64,000 nucleotides of DNA, taken from NCBI GenBank assembly GCA_013397845.1, contig VZTG01010313.1, positions 62,001 through 126,000 on the forward strand, read 5' to 3'. A program made the translations under genes and the position numbers. The notes beneath the pieces were generated by a model, which saw only the letters and a list, made by a program, of their open reading frames with translations, searched no databases and had not been told where the DNA came from. Source of the DNA: Melanocharis versteri. Its lineage: Eukaryota; Chordata; Aves; Passeriformes; Melanocharitidae. Positions 50,206 through 62,620 of the stretch are shown here, one piece after another; position 1 is the stretch's first letter, and every line of letters begins with the position of its first letter.

Positions 50206-53200
50206 TTCAGTGATGAAAAACTCTTTAATAACCACAGAGATACTGCTTTTTTTCCTCTTCAGGTAAATTACAGGGAGTTTAAAAGGACTGTGTTTTACAC
50301 ACAATCTATACTTCGAGTTCTGCTGGGGGATTTAAATTAGAGCTTTAATCACTGAGTCACGTAACTATTCCATGTTTGCGTGAGTGTTTTATCTTAAAAA
50401 ACCCCAACATATCAACACCTTTCCTTAAGAATTCCAAAACTTCTCAGTCCAAAGAGGCCAGAGATGAGCGTGTAAAATCTTCTTCTCCCCTCAAAAGAGT
50501 AAGAATGGCATAACAATGCAAACAGCAAACATTCCCAGACTCTTACACAATGCTATTTTAATAATACATATCATTTTCATCTTCAGCCATCTGAAATATT
50601 TACATGCATGACCAGATGACAAAATATGCAATTATTTCTTTTGACTATTCAATTTGTGAAGATAACTTGCCAAATTACTTATACAACCTGTAATACTTGT
50701 CCACTGAGAGCCATTAGAGCTTCCCCAACCAACATCACTGTTCCATCTGCTCAGTGATTTTCTGGTATAGATCAAAAGCAGTAACAGCCCTTACTCCGCT
50801 CTCAAGTGTTTAAACTAAACCAATCCAGTCATTAATTTCTTCAGGTTCTCCAAAAATTACATAGTTTCTTAGAACATTGCAACAATGTATTACAAACATA
50901 CATAAAAGCTTTGAAAAACAAGACATTAAATTATGTATTGTTAACATTAGACCTGAAATCCTAGGCCAACCCAAGAGAATTTACAAAGTGTATTAGTATC
51001 TTTTCTTTGTTCATCCTTCCCGCAGCAGAAACCAGCATACAGCCAAGGAGTGCCCTTTGCTCACTAGAAATTGAAACACATATTTAAATACTTTGCCAAC
51101 TAAATTTCAGTACTGTAAAATGAATCATTCCAATAAAACTTGCTATTGATTGCTTCATCTCAATTTTGCCAGTTATAATAGCTGTGCCTTTCACATGTGT
51201 CTGTGTGTGTGGAAATTAAAATATTTTTATAAATTTCAAAAGCTTTACACTAAAATACCCTCATCTACTTTCTGACAAGGGAATCCAATCACCGGTGTTT
51301 TTATTCTGAAGATAGCAAACTACTCTCTGTAGTTTTGGAAGTTGATCAAAACAGTGCCACATCCTAATAAGAAAAGCCAGCTACTAAACTGCTAAATAAA
51401 TACATGAAATTAAAATACCCAACCCAACTACCATAAATAGTACCTCCTTTAATGTCAGATGAGATTTCAGAGCAAACTGATGCACACAGGAATCCACACG
51501 TAGTATGCCATATCAAGACCTTCAACCACCATCCTCTGTAGTCTTTTTAAAGACCAGATACATATTCACTATCTCAGGCCATCAACAATATTCCAGAATC
51601 TCCTCAGCATGGCACAAAGCATGGCTGATGGATTTCTAATGTTACTATGTTTTAGGGCACTGATCAACCTAATAGCATGCATCTATATTTCTGCTGCTGG
51701 CACACATCTTCTCCCTTCCACTCTCCATCACAGTCAACACTGCCTTAACCGGCCTTTCTAACAAACACTCTTCTTGCTCCACCATAATGACAACACAAGA
51801 TAAGATAAAGAACCGGCCTGTTTGGGGGAGAAGGGAGTTCTACAGAGGAACTGAGAGATCATTTCAATGGGAGACAGACATTCATAGAGGCTGAGTTAAT
51901 ATTCAGCAGCCTTACCTTGCGGCAAAAGAAAATGAATGACTACAGGTCTGGAAAAAGGAGCATATAATTTACTGGGTTTAACTTTGTGCCTCCCTTGCCT
52001 TTGCGGACTTGTAACAGACAGAACAACAACATACGGTGCAAACTTGCTTCATAATTCAGACTTGGTGTAGTCTCTGAGAATCATCAGGCACACACGAATA
52101 TTGGTGAGCCTCCATCAAGACCTTTTTATTCCATTTTTTAAATTATGTACTGGCAAAGGCTGTGTGTTCACACTGACATCCATTCTGCCGGGCTTGAGCA
52201 CTCATAGTACTATTCAATCAAGGTTAGATTCACAATGCAGCTTCTCATTTCCAGTAACAATAAAGGAGGACTCAGAAGAAAATTAATTTGCAGAAAATCC
52301 ACTTTTAATACACTTCTCTGTAAAAGATCTGTGTAGGGGGACAGTGTCTCAGAATACATCAAGAAAAAGTTCCATTGCAGATAAATTCACACAAAACCAA
52401 ACACCACATTTGCCTACTTGATATTATGTTCAGAAAACAACCAAATGGTTGCTTTACAAGAAAGTTCATATGGTTTAATATGCACACACTGAGATTTAGC
52501 AGTACCTATGTCACAAGAAAAAGACCAAGCCAAACCAAACAAGAATCCAGGTCTCAATTGTGACTAGTAACTCCACTGTAAGCAATGAACCAGCTGCCTT
52601 CATGGCATCTACTAGGCTCTTTTACCAGACTCCCAGTTACCTACATTCATCCTGCGGTTTACGAAACATCTTATTTAAAATCTGTAATTTCAGGTGGATG
52701 GTTTAAGGTATCTGCAGTATAGCAATACCTGCACTTTTTGGCACAGTAACAACACACACTTAAACACATTTTCTCAGCTATTTTACTTAAATAACTCTCA
52801 AGTGATAAAGCTCAAAAGTTTCCTGGATGCTTGTTGCTGTGGTTTGCAGAAAATATCCATTAGAGCCAAGCAATTTTAGGAGATGCACTGATTGCACTAC
52901 TGTGAATGTGTCTGAAAAAGGGAAAAGCAGATGCAGGAGCAACTCCTGCTTCCATTCTCTGCTAACACAATTTCTTCTTTTCTGCTTTCATCAGAGACAT
53001 TTGTCACTGAAAGACTGTGACCTCATCTCCACTGTACAACACATCTTCACATTCACATGTAAAAAAGGGGTAAATGCCACACAGAACCCCAAGGAAAAAT
53101 CTGAAAAAACTCACACTGCTTTTATAGTCCCTTTTCACATAAACCATATATAGCTTTAAAGAGTGATAATGACTTAAATCACAGCGGATATTTAAAAGCA

Positions 53201-54059
53201 TAGAAGACTAAAGTCTTCAGGCCAATACTTACAAGAACAGCATCAGGTTTTAGACTGAAAAGACTAGAACAACAGTGAAACTTATGACAGTGCTCTTAAA
53301 AACAGAATAAATTTGCAAAGTGTACATGCCTTTTCTCAAAGTTTGAAGGAAACCACTGAATTCCTGCAAGAGTCCTGTCATTTGGATGAATTTTCAGTAA
53401 TTGTCACTAATTTTCTGTGTTAATCCCAGGCCAACAAGGGAAGAAAAATCTAAATTATCTTGATAAACTCTTCATTGTGATTTATAATACTGGCAAATCT
53501 TCCTTTGTGAACTATTTTCTATTTTTCTGCAAAAGAATTAGCCAATCTGTGACAGAATGTACTGCCACCAGGATCTAATTTGTCCCAGTGCCTTTTATGA
53601 GTACTACATAATGTTGTGCAAACACCACTCTTGCACTAAGCATTTAAGGAACAGGTTTTCCTATATAAGCATACAACTCCATCTAGGAGAGTTTCCCAAT
53701 AGACATTTTGAACCCAAACAGGAACATACTAAGTTAAGAAGTTTTTTACTAATACAGCAAAATACCTATTCAATACTTTGTAGATGAGCTATATCTTTTC
53801 CACAGACCACATAAAGACAATGATGTTTCATAGCTTCATTTTTAGCTTGTCTTCGTTTTGCCTGTACTATAAGCTCCTGCCAAGTTACATGCCTATCTTC
53901 AGCATGAACGACAGACCAACTTCTGAACTCCTATCATTTAGCTATGACTACAGGAAGGAAATAGATGATACCTAACGCCAAAACACTAATTTTATCTAGA
54001 ATGCCATTAATTAGCTTATCTCATTGACCACACCAAAGCTTTCTTTGAAGTAAAACAGA

Positions 54060-55150
54060 GCTCCTCCTGAAGTCTGCTGCCCAGAAGGCGAAATGCTGTG
54101 CAGCCGGTGTGTACTGAGCCGGGCTCAGAGTAAAATGATAAGCTCCCCGACGAACCCTTGGGTTAGCCCGCAGAGCAGCGTCTGAGCCGCCCGGCAGCCC
54201 CGAGGCGGTGACGGCTGCGCGCAGCTCCGCGGGCACGGGCGCACACGGCGGGGTCCCGCGGGCGGCTCACGGCACTCCCAGCCCGCCGGTACAGGCATCG
54301 CGCCGCACCACTGGAGGCACCGCTAATCCGCTGCCTCCTAAGGCTCTCCCACGGCTTTAGTTCCACACTGAGGAACAGCTGTCGGTTTTATAAACTCCCT
54401 TAAAGGTTCACAGGGTTTCCCAGGCTTATGAGGTAAACGGGATTCGCGCCTCGGCTGAGAAGGGTAATGAGGTTAACGCTGCTTCTCTTCCTCCTTGGCT
54501 CTTCCTCCGCCCGGCGCCGCAGCGGGCGCTGTCCGGGCTGCCACCGTCCGGCCCCGTGACGGGCACCTGTGGCGTGCCAGCTGCCGGGGACCGGTGTCGC
54601 CGGGCAGCGGCACCCACCGCCCGGCCGGGAGCGGAGCCCGGCCCCGCGGCGGGCGGGGNNNNNNNNNNNNNNNNNNNNNNNNNNNNNNNNNNNNNNNNNN
54701 NNNNNNNNNNNNNNNNNNNNNNNNNNNNNNNNNNNNNNNNNNNNNNNNNNNNNNNNNNNNNNNNNNNNNNNNNCCCGCCCGGCTGCCGCCGAGTCCCGCC
54801 GGAGCCGCCCCCGGAGGAGCGGGTTTGGCCCCTGCAGGGCAGCGGCGGCCCCGGGGGCAGCGGGCGCGGACAGCACCGGCGGTCACACCCCCCTCCACAC
54901 CCCCTCCACACCCCCGCGCCCTGCAGGCAGAGGCGGGGGGCTCCCGCCGCCCACAAAAGAACAGCACCGCCGAGGCGCCCGGCGCTCGCTGCGCTGCGAC
55001 ACGGGGCTCCGGACGGGCAGCACCCGAGTTCTGCTGCCCCGCCAACCCCGTGTCTCCGGCTAGAAGGCTAATTCTGACCGGTCTGGTTTGCCAGGTGTTG
55101 TCCTGCTCCTGCGCGCGGCTCACTCAACTGCGGGGATCCTACAGCTCGAT
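54060..55150. promoter_or_regulatory. AKAP9: CpG island, inferred AKAP9 promoter and exon 1
   Basis: Abrupt change from AT-rich DNA to GC-rich, CpG-dense sequence of about 1.1 kb, including CCGCCCGG and GGGGCGG-like Sp1-type boxes and no TATA box in an obvious place. It is interrupted by an assembly gap. It is the only strong CpG island within 25 kb upstream of the first visible AKAP9 exon, so it is the natural promoter. Start of transcription and exon 1 are not visible. Open frames that run through the N block are artefacts. Confidence 0.8.
54659..54773. other. Assembly gap (115 N)
   Basis: A run of 115 undetermined bases inside the CpG island, flanked by extremely GC-rich sequence. The true length may differ. 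The AKAP9 start exon (about 16 codons plus 5' UTR) is expected here, because no matching ATG exon with a donor is found in the flanking island. Confidence 0.97.
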
Positions 55151-58100
55151 CTAAGGCTTGGCAATACAACGAGCTTCCCGAGCGTGTGCCGCAGACTGTC
55201 TAAGGATGACAACAAAGGATGTGTAGCCCTCCCTGTTAAAATTACTTACCATGCACTCGTCGTGCCAGACGGGCTGGAAGAAGTGTGTTAAAAGCACAAT
55301 GGGGAATATGGCACGTGGCAATTAAATGCTCATACCATTTCTATACCTCAGGAAATACAAAGCAATATTCTGAGATAATTTAATAGTCTACTTAATGTGT
55401 GCCTTGAAAGGCTAATAGCAATTTTTATCACGTGGTCCCATTGTGCTTTTTCTTTCAGTTCTCCCTGAGGTGGGTTCCGTTTGTGATGGAGCGATGGATG
55501 GCACAGGCTTATACACAAAGGAAGAAAAAGGGCTTCCCAGGAAAGTGTATCAGCTGCAATGTGAACGGATTCCTTTTGCTGCATTTGGAATCATGCTGCT
55601 TTACTAAATGCAAAATTCAAAATCTTTCTGAATTAACTTAGATTTCAGCTTTGCTGATCTTTCGAACATGGTTCCTTTAGTATTCATTCTTTCTATGTTT
55701 GAATCTTCCAGCAAAGACTGGATGCACCCAAACAAATAAACAAAAAAAAAAAATACAAAAGAAAACATTATTTGCACAGTATTACTGACCAGGAACACGT
55801 TGGAAAAGAAAGTAAATTAGGTGTCCTAGCAACGAAATGCCCCACCCATATTACTACCAAAGTAAACTAAACCTACAATCTGACATTTTAAAGGATTTTT
55901 CCATTCCTCCTCCACATTACATTTCATGGAAAATATGAAATAATTTGTTAATAGGTACAGGTAATGTGCATTCCAGTGTTTACAAGCAGTGTTCTCAACC
56001 TTTAGTCAAAAAGGAATGCATACCATTTATCTCAAAAGAAAACACCCTCCATCATAGGGAATGAAAAATGTCTGCATTATCTGTTGTTTCGTATTTGAAG
56101 CAAGCCATATGTTTCAGTTAAAATTCTCAGACTGCCATTTGATTACAGGAAAATGATGTTATAGAGGAAAGCAGCAAACGAAAATGAGAAGAATTAATTA
56201 AGGAGGAAAGATTTTTATAGGAATATAAATTTGAGTTCATTTCTTAAAAATATGTTCCTAAGTCAGTAAAATAAAGTACCTCCTCAAAGTCTGTAAAAAT
56301 AGAAGTTTTTCCCAGCAACTAAAAAGGCCCAGAGACCCCTGAGGGAAAAATAAATCACCTTTTCTGTGTCAGTGACATTCCTCTTGACTGTTAGAGGCCA
56401 GTGTTGTAGAATTTGCTATCAAATGTCAGTAAAATTTCACACACACGTGACACTTTGGTAATAATTTCTTTATCGGTAAATATTCCATTTAGAAGATAAT
56501 TACAAATTTCCCAAGTCCTATAATTAAATGGGTTCTTGAGTTAATGCTAAGAATTGATAGACCTAAGTTTCCTTTTACTTACAGACTTATATCCATGTAA
56601 TTCCAGTGGATTTTAGCTTAACACCTAATTCATGACTATGAAAGTTATGAAAACCATACTGACAAACTGTAATAGCATACTGTGGAAATTACTACTAGAT
56701 AGAATATCCCAGGGAGTAATATTTCCATATCGTCTCAACATTGGAAGAACAGGACTTTCTCTCCTAGGGAAAAAAAACCCAAACCCATACAGTATGATTT
56801 CCTACTTCAGCTATTTTAATTCCTATTTTATCATTCATGAAGGGCAAGCTGACTGGAATTCACAAGTTGGCTAGCCCATTAAACTTCCAGTTACAGAAAG
56901 GCATTAATCTTGTTTGCTTAATTTTCAGAATTGACTAATGATGTTCACTTGCCCAAGAATGTAAGAAAGTGCTGAATAACTCTCTAACACTCATTGAATT
57001 CACATAAGTCAAACATGTAAACTGCTTTCGACAGCATATGCGAAGTGAACCAGATTAGAAAGGTAGGAAATACAGACCAGACATTCTCCAAAACAGGAAG
57101 AACTGGTGTTTTGGCCTAGTCTTATTTTTATTTAGAATTAAATTTATTATTGAAAATGTTCATACAAAATGGTCCTGTACCAGCTTTGCATATCAGACCT
57201 AATTTTCACTTGTGTTTGTCTGTGGACAAGGACAAAGGCTTCTTCATCTACAGCATTTTCTCTAACAATGAAACTCCACATTCTTCCTACCTCTTCTGTT
57301 TCCTTTATTCACTGTTCAGAGAATGTATGCATGGTGACTTTCATTGTAGCACTTTAGTGGACTGTGAAGCCAAAAGATGTAGCCTGAAGACCATGTGTGA
57401 TAATCACAAAGTTCTAGTTAGGAAATTCATATTCTGTCACAGTCCACTGAAGCCAGAATCAGGGGGCTGTCAGATCACAACCTGCTGCTGCTAAATCACA
57501 CATGCAAATAATATGCAAAACTTTAAAAAATATCACAGGCATAAGATGATGATACAACCTCTTCCAACACGTAAGGAGCACAAATATGGTGTATTCTCAG
57601 GTGTCATTACCCCTTAATAACAATACTATCCAACTCTAATTGATTTTCTTCAACAAAAATATATATTAGAATGAAAGACTCCTATATGGATCACATAAGA
57701 TTCCCTGATCCATCTTGTAAGAAAAAAATATCTGACAGCAGTCAGTTGATTTCCTAGCACCAATACAATGGCCATGCCACTTTCTGTTTTTTAATTTTAA
57801 ACTGAAACTTACATTTTTTAAAATTTTTTTTTAGTTTTAAATGTCTGTGTTTGGTCAACATAATGCGTCCTCCTGTTAATGGATATGTACCTTCTGATAT
57901 TTATGTGTAGCAAAGTGATAAAGAGAAGACTCTTGGTCAGGCACAAGAAGTATGACACATTGTGTGGATTATTATGATTAGATTTGTTGCTAATACAGCA
58001 TCTAAATGTTGTCAATACAGTATATAATATAAGCAGTATAAAAGGTTATAAAATAAGCAGGTTTGGCTAAAAACAAACAGGTTTACAGTCTTTGGCCTTG

Positions 58101-61100
58101 CAGAATTCAGAATTACAAAGTACCTATGTGCTTTAGGATTTTATCTTTGTGTTTTACCAGATCTTAGCACCTTTATGTACCCACCCAAAAGTGAGTGTTC
58201 CCTGTTTTAGGGCTGGACATACCCTGCAGGTGTCTTTGCAGGGCTGGGGATTCACCAGGAAGCTGCCTGCAGTTTCGGGATACCAGTATATTCAGCTGGC
58301 CCAGTCTTCAGCAGCATTTTATGGATTTTGCAGGCTGATGCATAACAAAGTCAATAGCAATCACCACAACTCCTCCATCTCTGGAATGCATGGATTATGT
58401 GAGCATCCAAAGTGTTCCTCCTGCAATTCCCACCTAGTGTTCTCACCTTAAGACAAATCACATTGCCCATCAGAGACAATGGCAAGAGAGAGAGGGTGTT
58501 TGCTGAGACCTGACTGTCTTTCATCACCATCGCAGTATGTGCAAAAGTTCTGCTGTGGCTCTTGACCTGCTGTACAAAACCTACCTGGTGGGGTAACACT
58601 TTCTATTAGAGTGAACATTAAGGTGATCGAGTGTGGAAATAAGTGACACCTCTATGTGAGAGATGACCACGGTGATGGTTTTATTTGACCAGGACATGCA
58701 CTGGCTTCCACTGAACCTAGAGGGAGTTCTATGGCCGATGGTACTGCCAGCACAGAAAAGCCTCAATGCCTACCTGTCATAGTGCATGGTAACCAAACAG
58801 ATTTACCTCCACTTCAGTGTGAACTTGCACGAATATGAAGTTGACTTAATGACTAGCTTACCTGTGCCTTTGTCACAGTCTGCTGTGGCAGCTCTGTCCC
58901 CTGCCATCTGCTCTTCAGCTGCACTGAGCCTTGGCACCGCAGTCTCCCAGACTGCTGCTTGGTTGGCTTGCTTGCAGCAGGCAGGGGATCCAGGTAAAAT
59001 ATGTAAAGTTCCCGATTTCACAGACCCATTGTAGGTACTGCTGAGGGAGGATTACTTAATTATGTTAATTGGCTGTTAGCAAGTGGAAGTCAACTCAAAT
59101 TTCAGGTAGAACTTGGTCTAGTGTATTCAGCTAGTCTGACTGCATGTTATAGAAACTTTCACCTCAGGGACATTTAGGTGTGTTATTTATGTTAGGACCA
59201 GCTTGTGTTTTAGAAAGAGATGAATGTTCTCTCCTTCGAAGCAGAGCACAACAGATGCCATTACACAACAAACAGTGAGGGTTGGTGGTTAAAAAGTAGG
59301 TGAGCTAGAGATGTAAGGAAAGCATGCTTTAAAAAGCATGTGTGTTTTTGTTGTTGGGGTTCTTTTTTCTGGTTTTTTGCATCTCTTTTCTTTTGGAAAT
59401 CACTGGTGAAGCGTAGCAGTATGAAGAAGTATTAAATGAGGCAATTGATGAATATTTTAGAATCGAGTTCCTAACAGCTAAAATTTCTATTCCCTTACAT
59501 GTTTTTCTAAATGAACAAAAGTACCAAAGCCTATGAAAAAACAGGCACTGAGGATGAAAATGAAATGTTCCCACATAAGAAGAAACAATTAGAAAAAAAA
59601 GTAATTTTTAACTCCTATCTGCAGCTGCGAAGTTAGACAAATCTATATTAACCATTGCAACCAGTGTCCCACCAAATGTCTGTACAGCAAGCATTTTTTT
59701 ACTTAAAGTAAGTTTTGTTGAGTTTTGTTATAAGAGGTGACCGAAGAAATTAGACACTAAAGCCTTCCATGTATATGATCGAGGCATTCACTTAATACAT
59801 GAGTAATTAATTGTAGGCTTGCTAGCATGCTTCAGTCAGACACAATCAAGTCAAACATACAAAAGTGTTGTTTTTGTTTCCAAAACCAAACATTTTTCAT
59901 CTTGCTGAAAAGACAGTAAAATAACCCATACAAAAGTGTTAAAGCACAGACTTCTTGCGCTATTACAGTAACACAGACCTCCTGGAGATGTATGTCTTTC
60001 TTTTCTGAATGCTGGAACTGTACAGCTTATATTTGACTAATTGTGAGCTCCACATATCTTTTTGGATGCATATTTTTGTCTATTCCTTATCATTTAATTA
60101 ATTAAGACAAATACTCTGGTATTTGTTTGTTGCTTTGATGAAAATACTGTAGCTAGGAAGAGGCAAGACTCTTTAGCTAAGAAGTTTTGTGAGATGAATA
60201 ATTTATCCTGCAGGCATAATATATCAAGGAAGGTAATTTAAGTAAGATTGCAACTAATACAGCTAATTAGTTAAGTGGCCCAGAAGCTTCAAATTGGCAC
60301 TTGATATTTGAGGTACCAACAAAGATTAATTTCTAGCAAAAATCAGTTATTTATATCTGATATATGTAGAACTATTATGGTACATATTTCTTTATAATTG
60401 TTCACAATTGTCCAAGTTTATATGAAGGTTTAGAATATTAATCTCTTCAGCCTATTGCATATGAAGGTATAAAAGCGAGTTATTTTCCTACTATTTTGCT
60501 ATTTTATACGGTCAAGTGTTATTAATGAAACTCCATTTAGAATATGGAAGAAATTAATAATTTAATAGAATGTCCACATTTCAGCACAGTACCAATCACC
60601 AGCGAGAATACCAGTTTCTCTTCAGATTTGTCCAGACTGTTCACCTGACAGATCGGCATTCCCAATGTATTTTTAGAAATTCCAGAATTTCTGACAGTAT
60701 CTGAGATGAAGTGCTCCAGGCAACAGTTACAAAATCTGAAGAAGCTATAGCTTCTCAAAACTTTAACTATTTTAATACATTTTGGTGTTAAAGTAGAAAA
60801 TACTTTGGGTTTTTTCATATTTCAGCAAGTCTCAAAATACATTAAAAATACCATTACTTAATAAGAATTACTTCTAAATCGCTATATCACACTGGGACTC
60901 ATGCCTTTTTGAGTATTATTTATGGGGAAAAAAGAGCTAGCATGTCAGGTCAGGTAATCCCATAAGTACTGGTAAGAACAAAGAATTTCCTAGACTTAAC
61001 TTTCGTACTCATAGGAAAATCTTCTGCCATGTCAAATAAAGAGTTACACAGACACAGCAGAGCTGGGAGAAGTGCTTAGGGCTCCAAAGACCTCACTAAC

Positions 61101-61109
61101 ACCCTGGCA
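55151..61109. other. Intergenic region upstream of AKAP9
   Basis: Mostly AT-rich DNA with no supported gene. A less AT-rich section at about 58100-59040 has several open frames up to 100 codons on both strands, but no domain I recognise. There is a perfect 8-bp-stem hairpin at 59323-59340 (CATGCTTT/AAAGCATG). Confidence 0.6.
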
Positions 61110-61497
61110 AAAGGATTTATTTCAGCCTGGAGAAGAAAAGGCTTTGGGATTACCTTACTGCAGCTTTGCAGTACCCGAAGGGAACCTACAAGAGAGATGG
61201 AAAGGACTTTTCACAAGAGCATGTAGTGACAGGACAAGGAGGCATGCCTTCAAACTGAAAGACAGCATGGTTAGGTTAGATGTTAGGAAAAAATTCTTTA
61301 CTGTGAGGGTGGTGAGGCACTGGGACAGGTTGCCCACAGAAGCTGTGGATGCCCCATCCCTGGAAGTGTTCAAGGCCAGGTTGTATGGAGCTCTGAGCAA
61401 CCTGCCCATGGTGGTAGGGTCAGAACTAGATGATCTCTGAGGTCCCTTCCAACTCAGGCTATTGTATGATTCTGTGACTCTACGATTCTACGAGTAC
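61110..61497 (+). mobile_element. CR1 LINE 3' end, fairly well preserved
   Basis: About 390 bases of classic avian CR1 3' sequence: TTCAGCCTGGAGAAGAAAAG, AGGACAAGGAGGCATGCC, GTTAGGAAAAAATTCTTTAC, TGAGGCACTGGGACAGGTTG, ACTAGATGATCTCTGAGGTC and a terminal ATTCTGTGACTCTACGATTC repeat. It is 5' truncated. The 122-codon open frame at 61072-61440 is the CR1 3' region, not a host gene. It is better preserved than the CR1 copies inside AKAP9, so probably younger. Confidence 0.95.
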
Positions 61498-61779
61498 TGA
61501 ACTGCTGTGAAAATACGTTGTGTGCACTGCAAATCCAGCCAGACCCAACCCACTGGGGTGTGCATCAGGAGGTGGGAACATGGTAAGGTCGCTTTCCTGT
61601 GGAGCCACATGCTCCTCCTGCTTTACCCACAAAATATTGTGTATCAGCACCTGGTTGGGTGCTGCAGTTGTAACCGTGAGGACTTTACAGCAGAGCCAAT
61701 CGTTTACCTGTTGAGAGAGATTTACTGTTTTTCTTGTTAGCCCGTTTGTGAAGACAGGGCTGACTGCTGCCAGCAGATG

Positions 61780-61912
61780 CTCATGGCCAGGGTGGATGTG
61801 GCTTTGAGCAGCCTGGTCTAGTGGAAGGTGTCCCAGCCCACGGTGGAGGGGTTGGAACTGGGTGACATTTAAAAGGTCTCTTCCAACCCAAACAATTTGG
61901 TGATTTCAAAGC
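61780..61912 (+). mobile_element. CR1 LINE 3' end (second copy)
   Basis: Short copy with GCTTTGAGCAGCCTGGTCTA, GTGGAAGGTGTCCCAGCCCA, GGGGTTGGAACTGGGTGAC and CTCTTCCAACCCAAAC. It is in the same orientation as the copy about 280 bases to its left, but of a different CR1 subfamily type (the 'CCTGGTCTAGTGGAAGGTGTCC' type). Confidence 0.9.
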
Positions 61913-62029
61913 CCCATGGCCTGGTGCTGGCCAGCCCGCGTTCCTGGCTCCTGCTCCCTTGGGATGACTCCAGCTTTTGTTGTCACTAAACTTGAACATT
62001 CTTTAACGAACAAATCGTTTTCTACCTGC

Positions 62030-62620
62030 TGCTATAAACCCGACGGTTTAAAAACTACGTGAGTTGAGCGCAAGCGGTTTGTAGCCCCCCTCTTGCCGCA
62101 GCGAACCGAAGCCTTGCCGTAAAAGGCTTTCGGGGGGGACACACCTTTGTGCACAATAGCTGCGACCGAAAGCCAGGGATATTTTACCGTCTGCTGCCAT
62201 CTTTTGGCGACTGGCTCAGCTACAAAAGAAGCGGTGAGTAAAACGGCTCTGGGAAGGCGATGGGTCCCGCCTGAGGCGGCCCCGGGCAAGGGCAGGGCCT
62301 GTTCCTGCCGGCGTTGCCAGCGCCGGCGCTGCGGGACACCCGCGGGTGGTTTTACACTCAGGGCCTTTAAAGATCCCCAGGATTTGTGGTCAGTGCACGT
62401 GGCTCGTAGTCCGTGAGGTGAAAACAGGCCCTCGATGGGGTTTGATAGGCTCATGTAAAGGTGTGGGCTGCTTCTGCAGGGCGGTCTAACGGGGCAAAGC
62501 GGTGACAAGTGGGCCCCGTCTTCTGTTCTGGAGCAAGGGAAGAGGACAAACCAGAGACTCCCTCTGCAAGAGGGACAGCGGCGAGCCCGAGTGCCTTTCC
62601 ACTGCCTGTCTGCAGCTGCA
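62030..62620 (+). promoter_or_regulatory. Second GC-rich island with a possible first exon (inferred)
   Basis: A CpG-containing island of about 0.6 kb in AT-rich surroundings. It contains GCCATCTT (62196-62203), the core of a YY1-type initiator seen at many TATA-less promoters, and 30 bases later a strong splice donor GCG followed by GTGAGTAAAA (GT at 62234-62235). This would suit a non-coding first exon of a plus-strand gene divergent from AKAP9. In mammals the neighbour on this side is MTERF1, head-to-head with AKAP9. No coding sequence of it is seen to the window end, so the assignment is only inference. Confidence 0.4.

Larger units (their letters stand above)
29965..54658 (-). other. AKAP9 intron 1 (inferred), about 24.7 kb
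   Basis: Long AT-rich stretch between the first visible coding exon and the CpG island. It contains a CR1 ORF2 fragment near 35.2 kb, antisense CR1 reverse transcriptase remnants at 43.35-44.5 kb, and a SINE at 50.06 kb. No other exon, RNA gene or pseudogene could be supported. The longest open frames (131 codons at 32423, 135 codons at 43261) are chance or repeat-derived. Its role as intron 1 assumes the start exon lies in the island or gap. Confidence 0.7.

Noticed and set aside
54400..55154. Several open frames of 158-219 codons on both strands through the CpG island
   Set aside because: They run through the N block, are GC-rich chance frames of Pro/Arg/Gly/Ala, occur in overlapping frames on both strands, and match no known protein.
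61072..61440. A 122-codon plus-strand protein
   Set aside because: The sequence is the conserved 3' end of a CR1 LINE.
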